This document shows, piece by piece, positions 1-9,458 of a stretch of 34,139 nt of DNA (the stretch's first letter is position 1; every line of letters starts with the position of its first letter). The position numbers and the translations under genes are program-made. The notes beneath the pieces are model-generated. The model saw nothing but the letters and a program-made list of their open reading frames with translations. It was not told where the DNA came from and searched no databases. Source of the stretch: Candidatus Wolbachia massiliensis (GTDB lineage: Bacteria > Pseudomonadota > Alphaproteobacteria > Rickettsiales > Anaplasmataceae); NCBI RefSeq assembly GCF_014771645.1, contig NZ_CP061738.1, positions 173,270 to 207,408 on the forward strand. The letters run 5' to 3'.

Positions 1-158
1 TCTATTTGATCATACGCTACAAAATTTCCATAGTGCTTCGTTATTGCCGCTGTTAACGTCGTCTTCCCATGGTCCACATGTCCTATTGTCCCTACATTTA
101 CATGCGGCTTCCCAAATGCTTCTACTACTTTTGCTGTAGTTTCTATTGCTGTTGTCAT
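1..158 (-). CDS. tuf: Elongation factor Tu, N-terminal part (cut by window edge)
   Basis: The first 52 codons of EF-Tu, the GTPase that delivers aminoacyl-tRNA to the ribosome. The ATG is at 158-156 and the reading frame stays open to base 1. The P-loop GHVDHGKTT and the preceding [11 protein letters not shown] are visible and are diagnostic. The start lies 15 bases after the fusA stop, with AAGGGT as a plausible ribosome binding site, so it is the last visible gene of the rpsL-rpsG-fusA-tuf operon. The rest of the gene lies outside the window. Confidence 0.95.
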
Positions 159-173
159 AATCGTTACCCTTAC

Positions 174-2240
174 TTAATTATACTTTAACTCATCAACCAC
201 ATACTGTGGCACTTGTTCATAACAAGAAAAATGCATGCTATATTGAGCTCTTCCCTGAGATATAGAACGCAAAACATTTATATAACCAAACATACTTGCA
301 AGAGGCACTAAAGCAAAAATTACAGTACTATTATTATGCGTTTCCATGCTTGAAACCTGCCCTCTTCTACTATTTACATCCCCCATAATATCACCCATAT
401 ACTCTTCAGGCGTAATAATTTCAACTTTCATTACAGGTTCCAACATTTTTGGACCAGCTTTATTTGCCATTTCCTTAAAAGCACCTTTGGCAGCCAACTC
501 AAAAGCCAAAGGACTTGAATCAACCTCATGAAAGGCACCATCAATAAGAGTAGCTTTAAAATCAATAACTGGAAAACCAGAAATTATACCCCCTTCTTTT
601 ATCAATTCCAAACCATTTTGTACACCAGGAATATATTCCTTTGGAATTGCACCACCTACAATTTTACTTTCAAACTGAAATCCAGAACCAGGTTCAAGAG
701 GCTCAAATAAGATCTTCACTTTAGCAAATTGACCAGCACCACCTGACTGTTTCTTATGAGTGTAATCAATTTCAACAGATTTGGTTATGGTTTCACGATA
801 TGCAACTTGAGGTGCACCAACATTAACATCAACATTAAATTCACGCTTTACTCTATCAGTAATAATTTCAAGGTGCAATTCACCCATACCCTTTAATATA
901 GTCTGACCACTTTCCGCATTTACTGACATTCTTAAGGAAGGATCTTCTGCAACTAATCTATTCAAAGCAATCCCTAATTTTTCCTGATCTGAAGTAGTTT
1001 TAGGTTCTACAGCAATTTCAATAACAGGCTCAGGAAATTCCATACGCTCTAATAATATAGGAAAATCAGATGCACATAAAGTATCACCAGTAATCGTTTT
1101 CTTTAATCCAACTAAAGCAACTATATCTCCAGCCTTAGCTTCATTTATATCTTCTCTGTTGTTTGCATGCATAAGCAGCATCCTGCCAATTCCTTCAGTC
1201 TCATTTTTTCCCGCATTTAACACAGTAGACTTAGATTTCAATTTACCAGAATAAATACGAATAAACGTCAAGCTACCCACAAATTTATCCGTCATCACTT
1301 TAAATGCAAGAGCAACAAATTTCTCCTTTTCCGAAGGTTTAATCTCAATTTTCTTTTCTGAATCCTTAGGATTGGTTCCAACAATTGCATCAACATCAAT
1401 AGGAGAAGGTAAAAAATCAACTACGCCATCTAAAAGCGGTTGTACGCCCTTATTTTTAAAAGCTGATCCGCACAATACAGGAACGAATGCTCCTTTAACA
1501 GCTCCTCTTCTCACACATTTTTTCAGCAAATCTACTGGTAGATCATTGGAATCAAAGTAAGTGTTCATTGCTTCATCATCCATTCCAGCCGCAGTATCTA
1601 ATAAAAGATTTCTATACTCTTGAGCCTTATTAAACAAGTCAGAAGGAATATTTTCATAGAAAAACTTAGCACCCAACGTCTCTTCTTCCCATATAATAGC
1701 CTTCATAGAGATAAGATCTATTATACCTTTAAAATCTTTTTCACTTCCTATCGGTAACTGAATGACCAAAGGTACCGCTCCAAGCTTACTTTTAATCATA
1801 TCAACACATCGATAAAAATTCGCCCCTATTCTATCCATTTTATTAACAAAACAGATACGAGGAACATTATATTTATTAGCCTGACGCCAAACAGTTTCAG
1901 ATTGAGGCTCAACCCCTGCAACCCCATCAAACACAGCAACTGCACCATCTAAAACTCTTAAAGATCTCTCAACTTCAATAGTAAAATCAACGTGCCCAGG
2001 CGTATCTATTATGTTGATCCTATGATCATTCCAAAAACAAGTTGTTGCAGCAGATGTTATCGTAATACCACGCTCTTTTTCTTGCTCCATCCAATCCATA
2101 GAAGCCGCACCATCATGCACTTCACCAATTCTATTTTGCTTACCGGTATAAAATAAAACACGCTCTGTTGTGGTAGTCTTACCAGCATCTATATGAGCCA
2201 TTATACCTATATTTCTGTATTTAGATATATCAATTTCCAT
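174..2240 (-). CDS. fusA: Elongation factor G
   Basis: EF-G (688 aa, normal length) is the cytoplasmic GTPase that drives ribosomal translocation and, with RRF, recycling. GTPase motifs are intact: AHIDAGKT at residues 15-22, the ERGITI switch near 56-61, DTPGH at 79-83 and NKMD at 133-136. The remaining length matches domains II to V, ending in a typical C-terminus with SQGRAQYSM. It lies 21 bases downstream of rpsG and 15 bases upstream of tuf, in the classical str operon. No anomaly is seen. Confidence 0.98.
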   Translation of the reverse strand: MEIDISKYRNIGIMAHIDAGKTTTTERVLFYTGKQNRIGEVHDGAASMDWMEQEKERGITITSAATTCFWNDHRINIIDTPGHVDFTIEVERSLRVLDGAVAVFDGVAGVEPQSETVWRQANKYNVPRICFVNKMDRIGANFYRCVDMIKSKLGAVPLVIQLPIGSEKDFKGIIDLISMKAIIWEEETLGAKFFYENIPSDLFNKAQEYRNLLLDTAAGMDDEAMNTYFDSNDLPVDLLKKCVRRGAVKGAFVPVLCGSAFKNKGVQPLLDGVVDFLPSPIDVDAIVGTNPKDSEKKIEIKPSEKEKFVALAFKVMTDKFVGSLTFIRIYSGKLKSKSTVLNAGKNETEGIGRMLLMHANNREDINEAKAGDIVALVGLKKTITGDTLCASDFPILLERMEFPEPVIEIAVEPKTTSDQEKLGIALNRLVAEDPSLRMSVNAESGQTILKGMGELHLEIITDRVKREFNVDVNVGAPQVAYRETITKSVEIDYTHKKQSGGAGQFAKVKILFEPLEPGSGFQFESKIVGGAIPKEYIPGVQNGLELIKEGGIISGFPVIDFKATLIDGAFHEVDSSPLAFELAAKGAFKEMANKAGPKMLEPVMKVEIITPEEYMGDIMGDVNSRRGQVSSMETHNNSTVIFALVPLASMFGYINVLRSISQGRAQYSMHFSCYEQVPQYVVDELKYN

Positions 2241-2261
2241 ATCACCATTAATTAGCTAACA

Positions 2262-2741
2262 TCAAAAACGAAGATGAGAAAAGGCTTTATTAGCTTCAGC
2301 CATTTTATATTTTTCTTCATACATCTTAAACGCGCCACCACGTTTATTATAAGCATCCAGTATTTCAGATTGCAAACAATCAACAGAAGTTTTCCCACTT
2401 TTCTTTCGAGCAGCAGAAGCAGCTTTAGCAATCCACCTTAACGCTAAAGAAATTGCTCTATCTTTTCTAACTTCAACAGGTACTTGGTAAGTCGCACCAC
2501 CAATACGACGAGAACGCACTTCTACAGAAGGTGTAACGTTTTCTACTGCTGTTTCAAAAATCGATACTCCGCTCTCACCCATTTTTTTTTCAGCTAAAGA
2601 TAAAGCTCCATAGATAATCTTTTCTGCAATAGATTTCTTACCACATTTCATAACTACATTAATGAAACGCATCAATAAAACACTATCATAACGCGAATCA
2701 GGACTTATTTCTCTCTTTTTTGCTTTATTTCTACGAGCCAT
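2262..2741 (-). CDS. rpsG: 30S ribosomal protein S7
   Basis: S7 (159 aa) is a primary binder of the 3' domain of 16S rRNA and part of the mRNA exit/E-site region. The N-terminus [15 protein letters not shown] and the internal [11 protein letters not shown] and RWIAKAA segments are typical of the family. It sits 5 bases after rpsL and 21 bases before fusA, as in other bacterial str operons. In E. coli S7 represses its own operon; no such site can be judged here. Confidence 0.97.
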   Translation of the reverse strand: MARRNKAKKREISPDSRYDSVLLMRFINVVMKCGKKSIAEKIIYGALSLAEKKMGESGVSIFETAVENVTPSVEVRSRRIGGATYQVPVEVRKDRAISLALRWIAKAASAARKKSGKTSVDCLQSEILDAYNKRGGAFKMYEEKYKMAEANKAFSHLRF

Positions 2742-2746
2742 AAACT

Positions 2747-3121
2747 TTAACCAGATTTCTTCACACCATATTTTGAACGAGCTTTCTTTCGATTCTGTAC
2801 ACCGCGCAGATCAAGAGCACCTCTTATTATGTGATAACGCACACCTGGCAAATCTTTAACCCGCCCACCACGTATCAAAACAACAGAGTGCTCTTGTAAA
2901 TTATGGCCTTCACCAGGTATATAAGCTGTCACTTCACCATATCCACTAATTCTTACCCTAGCCACTTTACGTAGTGCTGAGTTAGGCTTCCTAGGAGTTG
3001 TAGTATATACTTTAATACAAACACCTCTCCTCTGAGGGTTGGTTTTCCCCAAAGCTGGCACCTTTTTCTTGCAGGACAATTTCAATCTACCCTTACGTAC
3101 TAACTGATTTATCGTAGGCAT
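2747..3121 (-). CDS. rpsL: 30S ribosomal protein S12
   Basis: S12 (124 aa) is the decoding-centre protein of the small subunit and the first gene of the operon. The conserved KPNSALRK and [25 protein letters not shown] loops are present; the latter carries the site that is often beta-methylthiolated. The residue that aligns with E. coli Lys43 (Lys42 in mature numbering) is Arg44 here, encoded by AGG at 2992-2990, in the string [13 protein letters not shown]. In E. coli, Lys to Arg at this position gives streptomycin resistance. The start ATG at 3121 is followed by the usual [10 protein letters not shown]. Confidence 0.98.
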   Translation of the reverse strand: MPTINQLVRKGRLKLSCKKKVPALGKTNPQRRGVCIKVYTTTPRKPNSALRKVARVRISGYGEVTAYIPGEGHNLQEHSVVLIRGGRVKDLPGVRYHIIRGALDLRGVQNRKKARSKYGVKKSG

Positions 3122-3161
3122 ATGTTAAAAACTCAAGCTCATTAAAATAACTTAAGTCCCA

Positions 3162-3190
3162 GTTATAAAATAATAAACCTCAATAGTCAA
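3162..3190 (-). promoter_or_regulatory. Sigma-70 promoter of the str operon
   Basis: On the minus strand TTGACT (3190-3185) and TATAAC (3167-3162) are separated by 17 bp, which places the start near 3155, about 34 bases before the rpsL ATG. The rest of the 308-bp gap between rpsL and recO (3122-3429) is AT-rich and shows no other gene. Confidence 0.55.
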
Positions 3191-3429
3191 TATAAAAATA
3201 AACATTACTATTCTAATAATTTTACCTCAACTGCTATGAACTCTTGTAACACCGTTACACAAGGTAATTTGGAAGCGTAGCTCACTTGACTCACGAAAAT
3301 CTGTATAAATTTCATAGTCTAAGCGCTTCTCATAGAATTACAATTTTCTGAGCTTAGAACCACAATTTTTTGCTGTACTAATTTTACCACCATATAATAC
3401 CATACGGTCAATATGATTAATCACTACAA

Positions 3430-4152
3430 ATGAGATGGAAAGATGAAGGCATAGTTATAGCTGCTAAAAAATACGGTGATAAAAATTTAATCCTTTCTCT
3501 ATTTACAAAAAACCATGGAAAGCACAGAGGATTAACTAGATTAACAAACAATAGTAACTATAAGCACCAAATAAGTAATCTAGTACAGGCAGAATGGAGT
3601 GCCAAGTTAGCTGAAAATCTAGGATTTTTTAAATGCGAATTGATTGAACCCCCATTTCATTATTTCTTTCAGGATAGGTTAAAAAGTATCACTATTGCTT
3701 CTCTTTCTTCTATTTTGGAAAAAGTGCTCCCAGAGAGTGAACCTTGTACCGTACTGTATGATAATTTTCGATATTTCATTGACGTAATCAAGCGCGACAA
3801 TGAGCCTTGGCAAGGCCATTACCTTAACTTAGAGCTTCTACTTCTGACACAATTGGGATTTAAGCTGGACCTATCCAAATGCGCCGTAACAGGCGCCAAG
3901 GAAAATCTACAATTTATTTCTCCAAAAACTGGCAGAGCAGTGTCAAAAAAAGCAGGAGATTACTACGCAGATAAACTACTGCCTTTTCCTCAAATGTTGC
4001 AGGATGTATACAATAACAACCTACAAAACAGCTACTCATATCAAGAATTCCAGTTAGGGCTAAAAGTCACAGGATATTTTTTAAATAAGTATCTATTTTC
4101 GCAGCTAAACATGAAATTTCCAGAGCTGAGAAATCTTATGTTGTTATTTTAA
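3430..4152 (+). CDS. recO: DNA repair protein RecO
   Basis: RecO (240 aa) works with RecR to load RecA on SSB-coated single-stranded DNA in RecF-type recombinational repair. The N-terminal OB-fold signature (MRWKDEGIVIAAKKYGDKN, then FTKNHGKHRGLTR) is clear. The C-terminal helical part follows, including the LLLLTQLGFKLDLSKCAVTG region where other RecO proteins have a zinc-binding stretch; only one cysteine is seen there. It is transcribed divergently from rpsL and stands alone. Downstream DNA is degraded. Confidence 0.93.
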   Translation: MRWKDEGIVIAAKKYGDKNLILSLFTKNHGKHRGLTRLTNNSNYKHQISNLVQAEWSAKLAENLGFFKCELIEPPFHYFFQDRLKSITIASLSSILEKVLPESEPCTVLYDNFRYFIDVIKRDNEPWQGHYLNLELLLLTQLGFKLDLSKCAVTGAKENLQFISPKTGRAVSKKAGDYYADKLLPFPQMLQDVYNNNLQNSYSYQEFQLGLKVTGYFLNKYLFSQLNMKFPELRNLMLLF

Positions 4153-4204
4153 CTTATTCACTACTTCTTTAAAAAAATAAATACACTGTTATCCAAGTAG
4201 CCCA

Positions 4205-4535
4205 TAAAAACTAAAAAAGTTACTTGACAAACCTCTCCCACTCCATTATTATGATAGTGAGATTTGTCTTTGATCTGCAGATTTCATGACCAAATTCAGT
4301 AAAAAAGTTAAGGCATCTTTTGGCGGATTATATAAAATTATCGGGGCTGCGTGTCTTTTAAATTTTTTCTACATTCAGCCAAATCGCGCTTAAATCAAGC
4401 GTCAGCACATTATTATTAGCGCCAATTTACAGAATAGAGAGTAAAACTAGCACTACAGGGCTCCTTTTGCCTTTTTCACTATTTGGTAAATTTCTTAAAT
4501 ATTTGTGGCTGAAGTAGTCTATAGCCTTTTTACTG
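4205..4535 (+). repeat. Dispersed repeat copy A with built-in promoter
   Basis: This fills most of the gene-free stretch after recO. It shares the block around TTACTTGACA...TATTAT with copies at 18345-18835 (minus) and 21322-21745 (plus). It also shares the far block CCTTTTGCCTTTTT followed by TTTGGTAAATTTCTTAAA. The promoter-like part is TTGACA at 4224-4229, 17 bp, then TATTAT at 4247-4252. The middle of this copy has diverged most. No conserved reading frame links the copies, so it looks non-coding. Confidence 0.6.
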
Positions 4536-4600
4536 CTCCAAACACAAAAATGTTCTTAAGAATTGTGTATAATTGTTAACGTCTTATAGGTTAATTTCTT

Positions 4601-5450
4601 ATGGCTTTATCTAAGTTCCTCGATCCAAAACTGGACTTAACGTTCAAAAAAATATTCGGTACTGAGAAAAATAAGAATATCCTTATCCACTTTTTAAATG
4701 ACATCTTAGGCTTTACTGGCGTTAACTCAATTCAAGATGTTGAGCACCATCCTGAAATTGCTTCCGATAAACAAAGTATCGTTGACGTCTTATGTAAGCG
4801 GAAATAGACATATTGTGGAGATGCTCGTGATAAGCTCAACTTTATGCTGCTAAAGCTTATTCAAGATTGATTTTAAGAAAGTATTCTTTATTGCTATTTC
4901 CAATAGTATCCTCTTTCCTCCAGAGGTTGAGTATATTTCCACTCACAATATACAAGACTAACGGACATTACTTAAAAGATTTTCAATTTGTCTTTATTGA
5001 GCTGCCAAAATTTGAAAAAAACAGAGTAGAGCAACTACAGTAGAGAGGTGGTGTTATTTTTTCCGGTATGCAGAGGAAACGACGGATGAAGATTTAAGAA
5101 AAATAGCAGAAAAATCACCAATAATAAAGCTAGCATATAATGAGTTGGACAAATTTCATTGGAATGAGAAGGCATATGAAGAAAGGGTTATGGATTTACA
5201 GAAAGAAGCTGCTATTTTGGAACAAAAACTCGATGACGCTAGAGACGAAGGCATCCTTATCGGTCAAGAACGCGGCATAAAAATTGGTGAGGAGAAGGGA
5301 AAAATTGAAGGTAAGGCGGAAGGGAGAAGAGAAAGGGATATTGAAGTTGCAAAAAATTTACTCAAGGCTGGCGTTTCTGCTGATATTATCTCTCAAACAA
5401 CCGATCTTTCACATGATGAAATAACACAACTTCAGGAGGAAACAGCCTAG
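4601..5450 (+). pseudogene. Broken Rpn/PD-(D/E)XK family transposase-nuclease gene
   Basis: Pieces of one gene lie in different frames. The N-terminal piece (4601-4807) reads MALSKFLDPKLDLTFKKIFG and VDVLC, the hallmark start of the PD-(D/E)XK/Rpn-type family common in Rickettsiales. Next come fragments resembling GNRHIVEM, FIAISNSILFPPEVEYISTHNIQD and ERWCYFFRYAEETTDEDL. The C-terminal piece (5145-5450 and a little upstream) has the coiled LQKEAAILEQKLDDARDEG, a charged KIGEEKGKIEGKAEG stretch and a final LLKAGVSADIISQTT helix. A deletion after VDVLC and several frameshifts or stops rule out a full-length product. Confidence 0.85.
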
Positions 5451-5534
5451 AAATTTCTTGGCATTCTTGTTTTTGTTGATCGATTACTTATTATTATACC
5501 AATAAATAAGATTCAAAGTTACCGCTGGTGGCTT

Positions 5535-5625
5535 CTAGTAATTGACCTTTCTTTTTAGTACCATACTCATAATTTCTGTGTGTCCTTCCTCTCTAGCAAG
5601 ATCTATGAGATACCGCAAATGAATC
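5535..5625 (-). pseudogene. Ankyrin-repeat gene, 3' remnant
   Basis: On the minus strand one frame reads LIDLAREEGHTEIMSMVLK and then a short tail, with a TAG stop at 5537-5535. This is the second half of a typical last ankyrin repeat. Upstream, at about 5626, the frame runs into the palindromic-repeat cluster and the similarity ends, so only the 3' end of a lost ankyrin gene remains. Confidence 0.6.
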
Positions 5626-6020
5626 GCGGTCAAGTACTGGGATCCAGGAGAGTTTGCTTGTTCGCAAGCAAACTGATTTGGTGAGCATAAGCTGCTAAAA
5701 CATAACGTTTTTGATGATTATGGAAACCAGTACTGACATGACACCGTTTGTTGACCTTGGCAAAACAAATGTTCGTATAGTTCTGTGTTAAGCACTGGCA
5801 TAGGGACGCTGGAATCCAGGAATTTTGATAGGAAAATAAAGTGGTGCAGCGTTTTCGGTGTGAGAAAGCCAGTGTCTGACCTCCGGGTAGGCTCAAATTG
5901 CAATAGCTGCGGGGTGATATGTGATGATTAAAGGGGGCATCCAAGTAGCCAAGCTACTTGGATCTATATAGAATACGAGCCCAGCGCATGGCGCTGGAAT
6001 AACAAGAAAAGTGAGCTGAG
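5626..6020. repeat. Cluster of Wolbachia-type palindromic elements
   Basis: A gene-free stretch built of short inverted repeats: a 10-bp perfect hairpin with TTCG loop (arms 5651-5660 and 5665-5674), a 9-bp stem at 5941-5949/5953-5961, and CCAGCGC/GCGCTGG at 5981-5997. Phrases such as TACTGGGATCCAGG and CGCTGGAATCCAGG recur here, at 18108-18355 and within murE, so these are copies of one family. ORFs across it are by-products of the palindromes. Confidence 0.65.
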
Positions 6021-6032
6021 TGACGTGATGTG

Positions 6033-7676
6033 TCATCCGAAAAGATGGCAAGAAAATGTCCCGTCACTTTCAATCTCACACATTGGTTGCGACGCTATTA
6101 TTCTCACAGCGCCTTGGAGTTCTGGGTCCTCAGCACCAACAGTAATTTTAGTAGCATTTTGGAAACCGGTATCAGCTGCTAAAGCATTTTTTACTGCAGT
6201 TTGTAAATCTGTATTAGCTGCAAGGTCTGTTTCTAGTGCAGGCTTATCGACGTCATTAACCTTTTTTGTCACACCCAAGACAGCTTTTCCTAAATTATTT
6301 TTGTTTGTGTCATCAAGTAATTTAGTGGCTACAGCTTTTTGTAAATCTGCATTAGCTGCTATCGTTGGACTTGCTACAGCTGCTTTTAAGCCTGAATCAG
6401 CTGCTACATCTTTTTGAAAATCTTTATTAGCTGCAAGGTCTGTTTCTAGTGCAGGCTTCTCGACGTCATTAACCTTTTTTTTCACACCCAAGACAGCTTT
6501 TCCTAATTTATCTTTATTTGCATCGGTGAGTAGTTGAGTAGCTACAGCAGCAGCTGATGGAAACCCTTTACTTCCTAAAAACTCCTTAGCTGTTTGGTCA
6601 TTTGAACCATCATATTTTGCTTTGTCTGAACTAGCAAGAGATCCTCCTAATTGCTCCACTAAAATTGATTTTGTGCCGTCTTTTGCACCAAGTATCTTTC
6701 CTGCTACTTCTTTTCCTGCCACTTCCTTTTCAAAAATTGATTCTGTGTCTGTAGAACTCGCTTTTGCTTTAAGTATAGCTTCGACAACATCTTTTTCTGA
6801 GACTTTTGTTGCAAGATCTGCAGTTTTAACAAATGCAGCATCTGCGGTTGTCTTAGTGTAAACTTTCTTAGTATCATCAGTACCAGCTGTTGCTAGAGCG
6901 GGTACTAAAACATCCACGACAGCTTTTTCTGAGACTTTTGTTGCAAGATCTGCAGTTTTAACAAAAGGATATTTGCTAGCTAAGAATTCTTGTGCTGTTT
7001 GGTCATTTGAACCATCATACTTTGCTTTGCCTAAACTAGTAAGAGATTCTCCTAATTGCTCCACTAAAATTGATTTTTTGCCATCTTGTGCAGGAAGTAT
7101 TTTCTCTGCGAAAGCTTTTGCATCTGTAAGATTGGAAGCGTCAGTTTTAACAAAAGGGTATTTGCTAGCTAAGAAATCTTGTGCTGTTTGCTCATTTGTG
7201 CCATCATACTTTGCTTTGCCTGAATTAGCAAGAGATCCTCCTAATTGCTCCACTAAAATTGATTTTTTGCCGTCTTTTGCACCAAGTATCTTTCCTGCTA
7301 CTTCTTTTCCTGCTACTTTCGTTTCAAAAATTGATTCTGTGTCTGTAGAACTCGCTTTTGCTTTAAGTATAGCTTCGACAACATCTTTATTTGCCGCTTC
7401 CTTTTCAAAGATTGTTATATCTCTGGTGCCATTTTTGCTGCCACTGTTTGTGGTAAGTAAACTTGTTATAGATGGAACTAAACCAGTTACATTATATTTT
7501 ATTTCACTACCGCCTTGTGGTTTATATTTCAATTCAAGCTCTGTTCCTTCTATATCCAAGGTGTATTTATTACCTGTTTTATCTTCCAAAGTTATAATTT
7601 TAACCTCATCTAGACTTGTTGCTGCTGCTCCTGAAGCATTTTTAAAACTCAAACCAGCTGTCATATCACTCTCCAT
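6033..7676 (-). CDS. Repeat-rich protein of unknown function
   Basis: A 547-residue protein that I do not recognise. It has no obvious signal peptide or membrane helix. The first ~90 residues are unique (TLEDKTGNKYTLDIEGTELELKYKP). The rest is built of internal repeats. One type contains KILGAKDGKKSILVEQLGG, then KAKYDGSNDQTAQEFLASKYPFVKT. A second contains VEAILKAKASSTDTESIFE. A third contains LGKAVLGVKKKVNDVEKPALE and TDLAAN. The only two cysteines are near the end (CEIESDGTFSC). Repeats are almost identical at DNA level (6628-6794 against 7219-7388), so copy number may vary between strains. The true start may be the second ATG at 7664, because GGAGAG lies just before it and nothing comparable precedes 7676. 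Adhesin-like or fibre-like roles are only guesses. Confidence 0.75.
   Translation of the reverse strand: MESDMTAGLSFKNASGAAATSLDEVKIITLEDKTGNKYTLDIEGTELELKYKPQGGSEIKYNVTGLVPSITSLLTTNSGSKNGTRDITIFEKEAANKDVVEAILKAKASSTDTESIFETKVAGKEVAGKILGAKDGKKSILVEQLGGSLANSGKAKYDGTNEQTAQDFLASKYPFVKTDASNLTDAKAFAEKILPAQDGKKSILVEQLGESLTSLGKAKYDGSNDQTAQEFLASKYPFVKTADLATKVSEKAVVDVLVPALATAGTDDTKKVYTKTTADAAFVKTADLATKVSEKDVVEAILKAKASSTDTESIFEKEVAGKEVAGKILGAKDGTKSILVEQLGGSLASSDKAKYDGSNDQTAKEFLGSKGFPSAAAVATQLLTDANKDKLGKAVLGVKKKVNDVEKPALETDLAANKDFQKDVAADSGLKAAVASPTIAANADLQKAVATKLLDDTNKNNLGKAVLGVTKKVNDVDKPALETDLAANTDLQTAVKNALAADTGFQNATKITVGAEDPELQGAVRIIASQPMCEIESDGTFSCHLFG
6628..7388 (-). repeat. Near-identical ~170-bp direct repeats within the repeat-rich gene
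   Basis: The segments 6628-6794 and 7219-7388 differ at only a few bases. Shorter copies of parts of the unit recur at 6935-6965, 7000-7090 and 7140-7210. They keep the reading frame, as expected for an expanding or contracting coding repeat. Confidence 0.8.
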
Positions 7677-7768
7677 TAATCATAAAAACCATAAGATGCA
7701 CGAAAAAAGTATAAATTTCGTGAATGCTAGATTTTACATAGACTTTCTTGGGTTTTCTTCTTGTCATT

Positions 7769-8698
7769 TCAGTGCATAAAAACACTGCCGCTCGCTTTCT
7801 CTTCAAATGCATCCCACAGGTCTTTTTCTAGTGATATATCATATAATTTATTGATATAAACCACTCCCGTAGGTGAAGTTGTGTTAATTTCAAGGAGGAA
7901 GCGATCTATAATATCAATACCAACAAATATTAGCCCTCTTTTCTTCAATTCAGGACCAATTTTACTACATATCTCATTGTCTCTATCGTTCATTTCAATA
8001 GGTTCAAAACTTGCTCCAAGCCGCAAGTTTGTTCTGATCTCCCCACTAACTCTCGGAACTCGTTTCATTGCTCCAATCGGCTGACCGCACAGTAGCAATA
8101 TTCTCTTATCTTTATCTATATTTTTACAAAATGCTTGTGCAATTACAGAACATTCATATTTTGCGATCATGAGTTCCGCTACCACTTGAATACTGTTTTC
8201 ATCTTGTATTCTTATGACATCGTTTCCTCCGTAACTATATAATGGCTTCAGAATAATATCTTGATGGCTGCAATAAAAATCTCTAATCATCGATATATTT
8301 TCAGTAATCAAAGTCGGCGGAGTTAGTTCTGGAAATAATGAAGTGATTAACTTTTCGGGACAATTTCTTATCTCTGTTGGATTGTTGATTATCAATGCGC
8401 TAGTTTTTTCTAAAATATAGGTGGTTGTTATATAACGCATGTCAAAAGGTGGGTCCTGCCTGATAAGTATGATGTCCATTTCATTCAGGTTGATTGTTAC
8501 ATCTTCTTTGGAAGTAAAACCACAGTCATCAACACTGACTTTCTGAGCAAAAGCGATTGGCTGATTTAACTTTAGTGCTAGATTGTTAGGAATATAGATA
8601 AAAACTTCGTGCTTCCTCCTTTGTGCCTCTTTTATCAACGCAAATGTAGTATCAATTTCAAAGTTGATATTTGCGTCCATTTGAAAAGCAACTTTCAT
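7769..8698 (-). CDS. gshB: Glutathione synthetase
   Basis: GshB (309 aa) is an ATP-grasp enzyme that joins gamma-glutamylcysteine and glycine to make glutathione. The family start MKVAFQMDANINFEIDTTF, the middle IRQDPPFDMRYITTTY, the ATP-binding ILKPLYSYGG and the C-terminal LEINTTSPTG are all present. A strong ribosome binding site (GGGAGGAA) precedes the ATG at 8698. The next gene upstream is the HigA-like regulator, about 100 bases away. No gshA is visible in this window, so the source of gamma-glutamylcysteine cannot be judged here. Confidence 0.93.
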   Translation of the reverse strand: MKVAFQMDANINFEIDTTFALIKEAQRRKHEVFIYIPNNLALKLNQPIAFAQKVSVDDCGFTSKEDVTINLNEMDIILIRQDPPFDMRYITTTYILEKTSALIINNPTEIRNCPEKLITSLFPELTPPTLITENISMIRDFYCSHQDIILKPLYSYGGNDVIRIQDENSIQVVAELMIAKYECSVIAQAFCKNIDKDKRILLLCGQPIGAMKRVPRVSGEIRTNLRLGASFEPIEMNDRDNEICSKIGPELKKRGLIFVGIDIIDRFLLEINTTSPTGVVYINKLYDISLEKDLWDAFEEKASGSVFMH

Positions 8699-8797
8699 TT
8701 ATGCTTCCTCCCTATCGTCACAAATGTTATAATTTGAAAGCGACCCTTATATAGCAGATAAGTTTTATTGTGAAATCTCATCATATAGACCCTTATA

Positions 8798-9073
8798 TTA
8801 TGTAAGTTGAGAATTGTGCTTTATTTTCATGTCTACGTCTTGGTCCAATGCGACTAGTAAGTTAAGTAAGTATTCCAAAGAGAATCCCTCAATTTTTGAC
8901 TTATTGATTTGAGATACCTTGGGTTGATCAATACTTAAAGCAGTTGCTGCTTTTTTCTGTGTTCTGTATCTCTTATTTATTAGTCGTGCAACAATCTTTA
9001 TTAATTTCAGCTTTGTGTCTTTTACATCGCCTAATTCTATTACTATCGGATAAGTTAATTGTAAATTTTGCAT
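8798..9073 (-). CDS. XRE/HigA-like helix-turn-helix protein without a partner toxin
   Basis: A 91-residue protein with one helix-turn-helix (TQKKAATALSIDQPKVSQINKSKI, about residues 38-62) followed by FSLEYLLNLLVALDQDVDMKI. That order is typical of HTH_37-type antitoxins of HigBA-like systems. No small toxin ORF lies on either side: rpmG is 22 bases upstream and gshB about 100 bases downstream. It may be co-transcribed with rpmG. It could be an orphan antitoxin kept as a regulator. Confidence 0.75.
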   Translation of the reverse strand: MQNLQLTYPIVIELGDVKDTKLKLIKIVARLINKRYRTQKKAATALSIDQPKVSQINKSKIEGFSLEYLLNLLVALDQDVDMKIKHNSQLT

Positions 9074-9095
9074 GATGACAAACTTCCTTATAAAA

Positions 9096-9296
9096 TCACT
9101 TTAATTTTTCTTCTTTAAATAACACATGTCTTCTAACTACTGGATCATATTTCCTGAACTCTAGTTTTTTGATAAGTTTTTTTGGATTGCGCTTTTTTAC
9201 GTAAAAATAACCTGTTGCTTTTTCTTCACCAGTTTCTGTTGTCTTAGTTGCGCTGCTAACTAACTTAACAAGTAAAGAAGCATTTTTTTTTGCCAT
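9096..9296 (-). CDS. rpmG: 50S ribosomal protein L33
   Basis: L33 (66 aa), a small large-subunit protein. It contains [14 protein letters not shown] and [20 protein letters not shown], the bacterial L33 pattern of the cysteine-free type. It is slightly longer than the usual 50-56 residues because of a [10 protein letters not shown] insertion. The ATG at 9296 follows an AT-rich leader with a promoter at 9326-9354. Confidence 0.93.
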   Translation of the reverse strand: MAKKNASLLVKLVSSATKTTETGEEKATGYFYVKKRNPKKLIKKLEFRKYDPVVRRHVLFKEEKLK

Positions 9297-9325
9297 ACTT
9301 AGTATAATAATACAAATTCTGTGTG

Positions 9326-9354
9326 AGTTTATTGCACAAAACGCTAAAAGTCAA
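9326..9354 (-). promoter_or_regulatory. Sigma-70 promoter of rpmG
   Basis: On the minus strand TTGACT (9354-9349), 17 bp, TAAACT (9331-9326). The start of transcription would fall about 20 bases before the rpmG ATG. Confidence 0.45.
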
Positions 9355-9392
9355 TCACTTTGTATCTTTAAACGATGTAGATAGCAAAATTC

Positions 9393-9421
9393 TTGACAAT
9401 CAGCAGTGCATTGAGTAACAT
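9393..9421 (+). promoter_or_regulatory. Sigma-70 promoter of rne
   Basis: TTGACA (9393-9398), a 17-bp spacer, then TAACAT (9416-9421). It lies 37 bases before the GTG start of rne and diverges from the rpmG promoter. Confidence 0.5.
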
Positions 9422-9458
9422 ACAATTAATTTCAAAGTGCAAGATGAATGGTAAATAA

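Noticed and set aside
3240-3400. Possible tRNA or small RNA between rpsL and recO
   Set aside because: No T-loop (GGTTCGA-like) sequence or cloverleaf arms could be found; only weak inverted repeats.
5630-5944. Minus-strand ORFs of 104 and 61 codons
   Set aside because: They lie wholly in palindromic repeats, have unusual composition and no family resemblance.
6025-7779. Long plus-strand ORFs opposite the repeat-rich gene (6025-6417, 6973-7779)
   Set aside because: They mirror the minus-strand repeats, have no ribosome binding site, and the minus frame is longer and has a coherent repeat structure.
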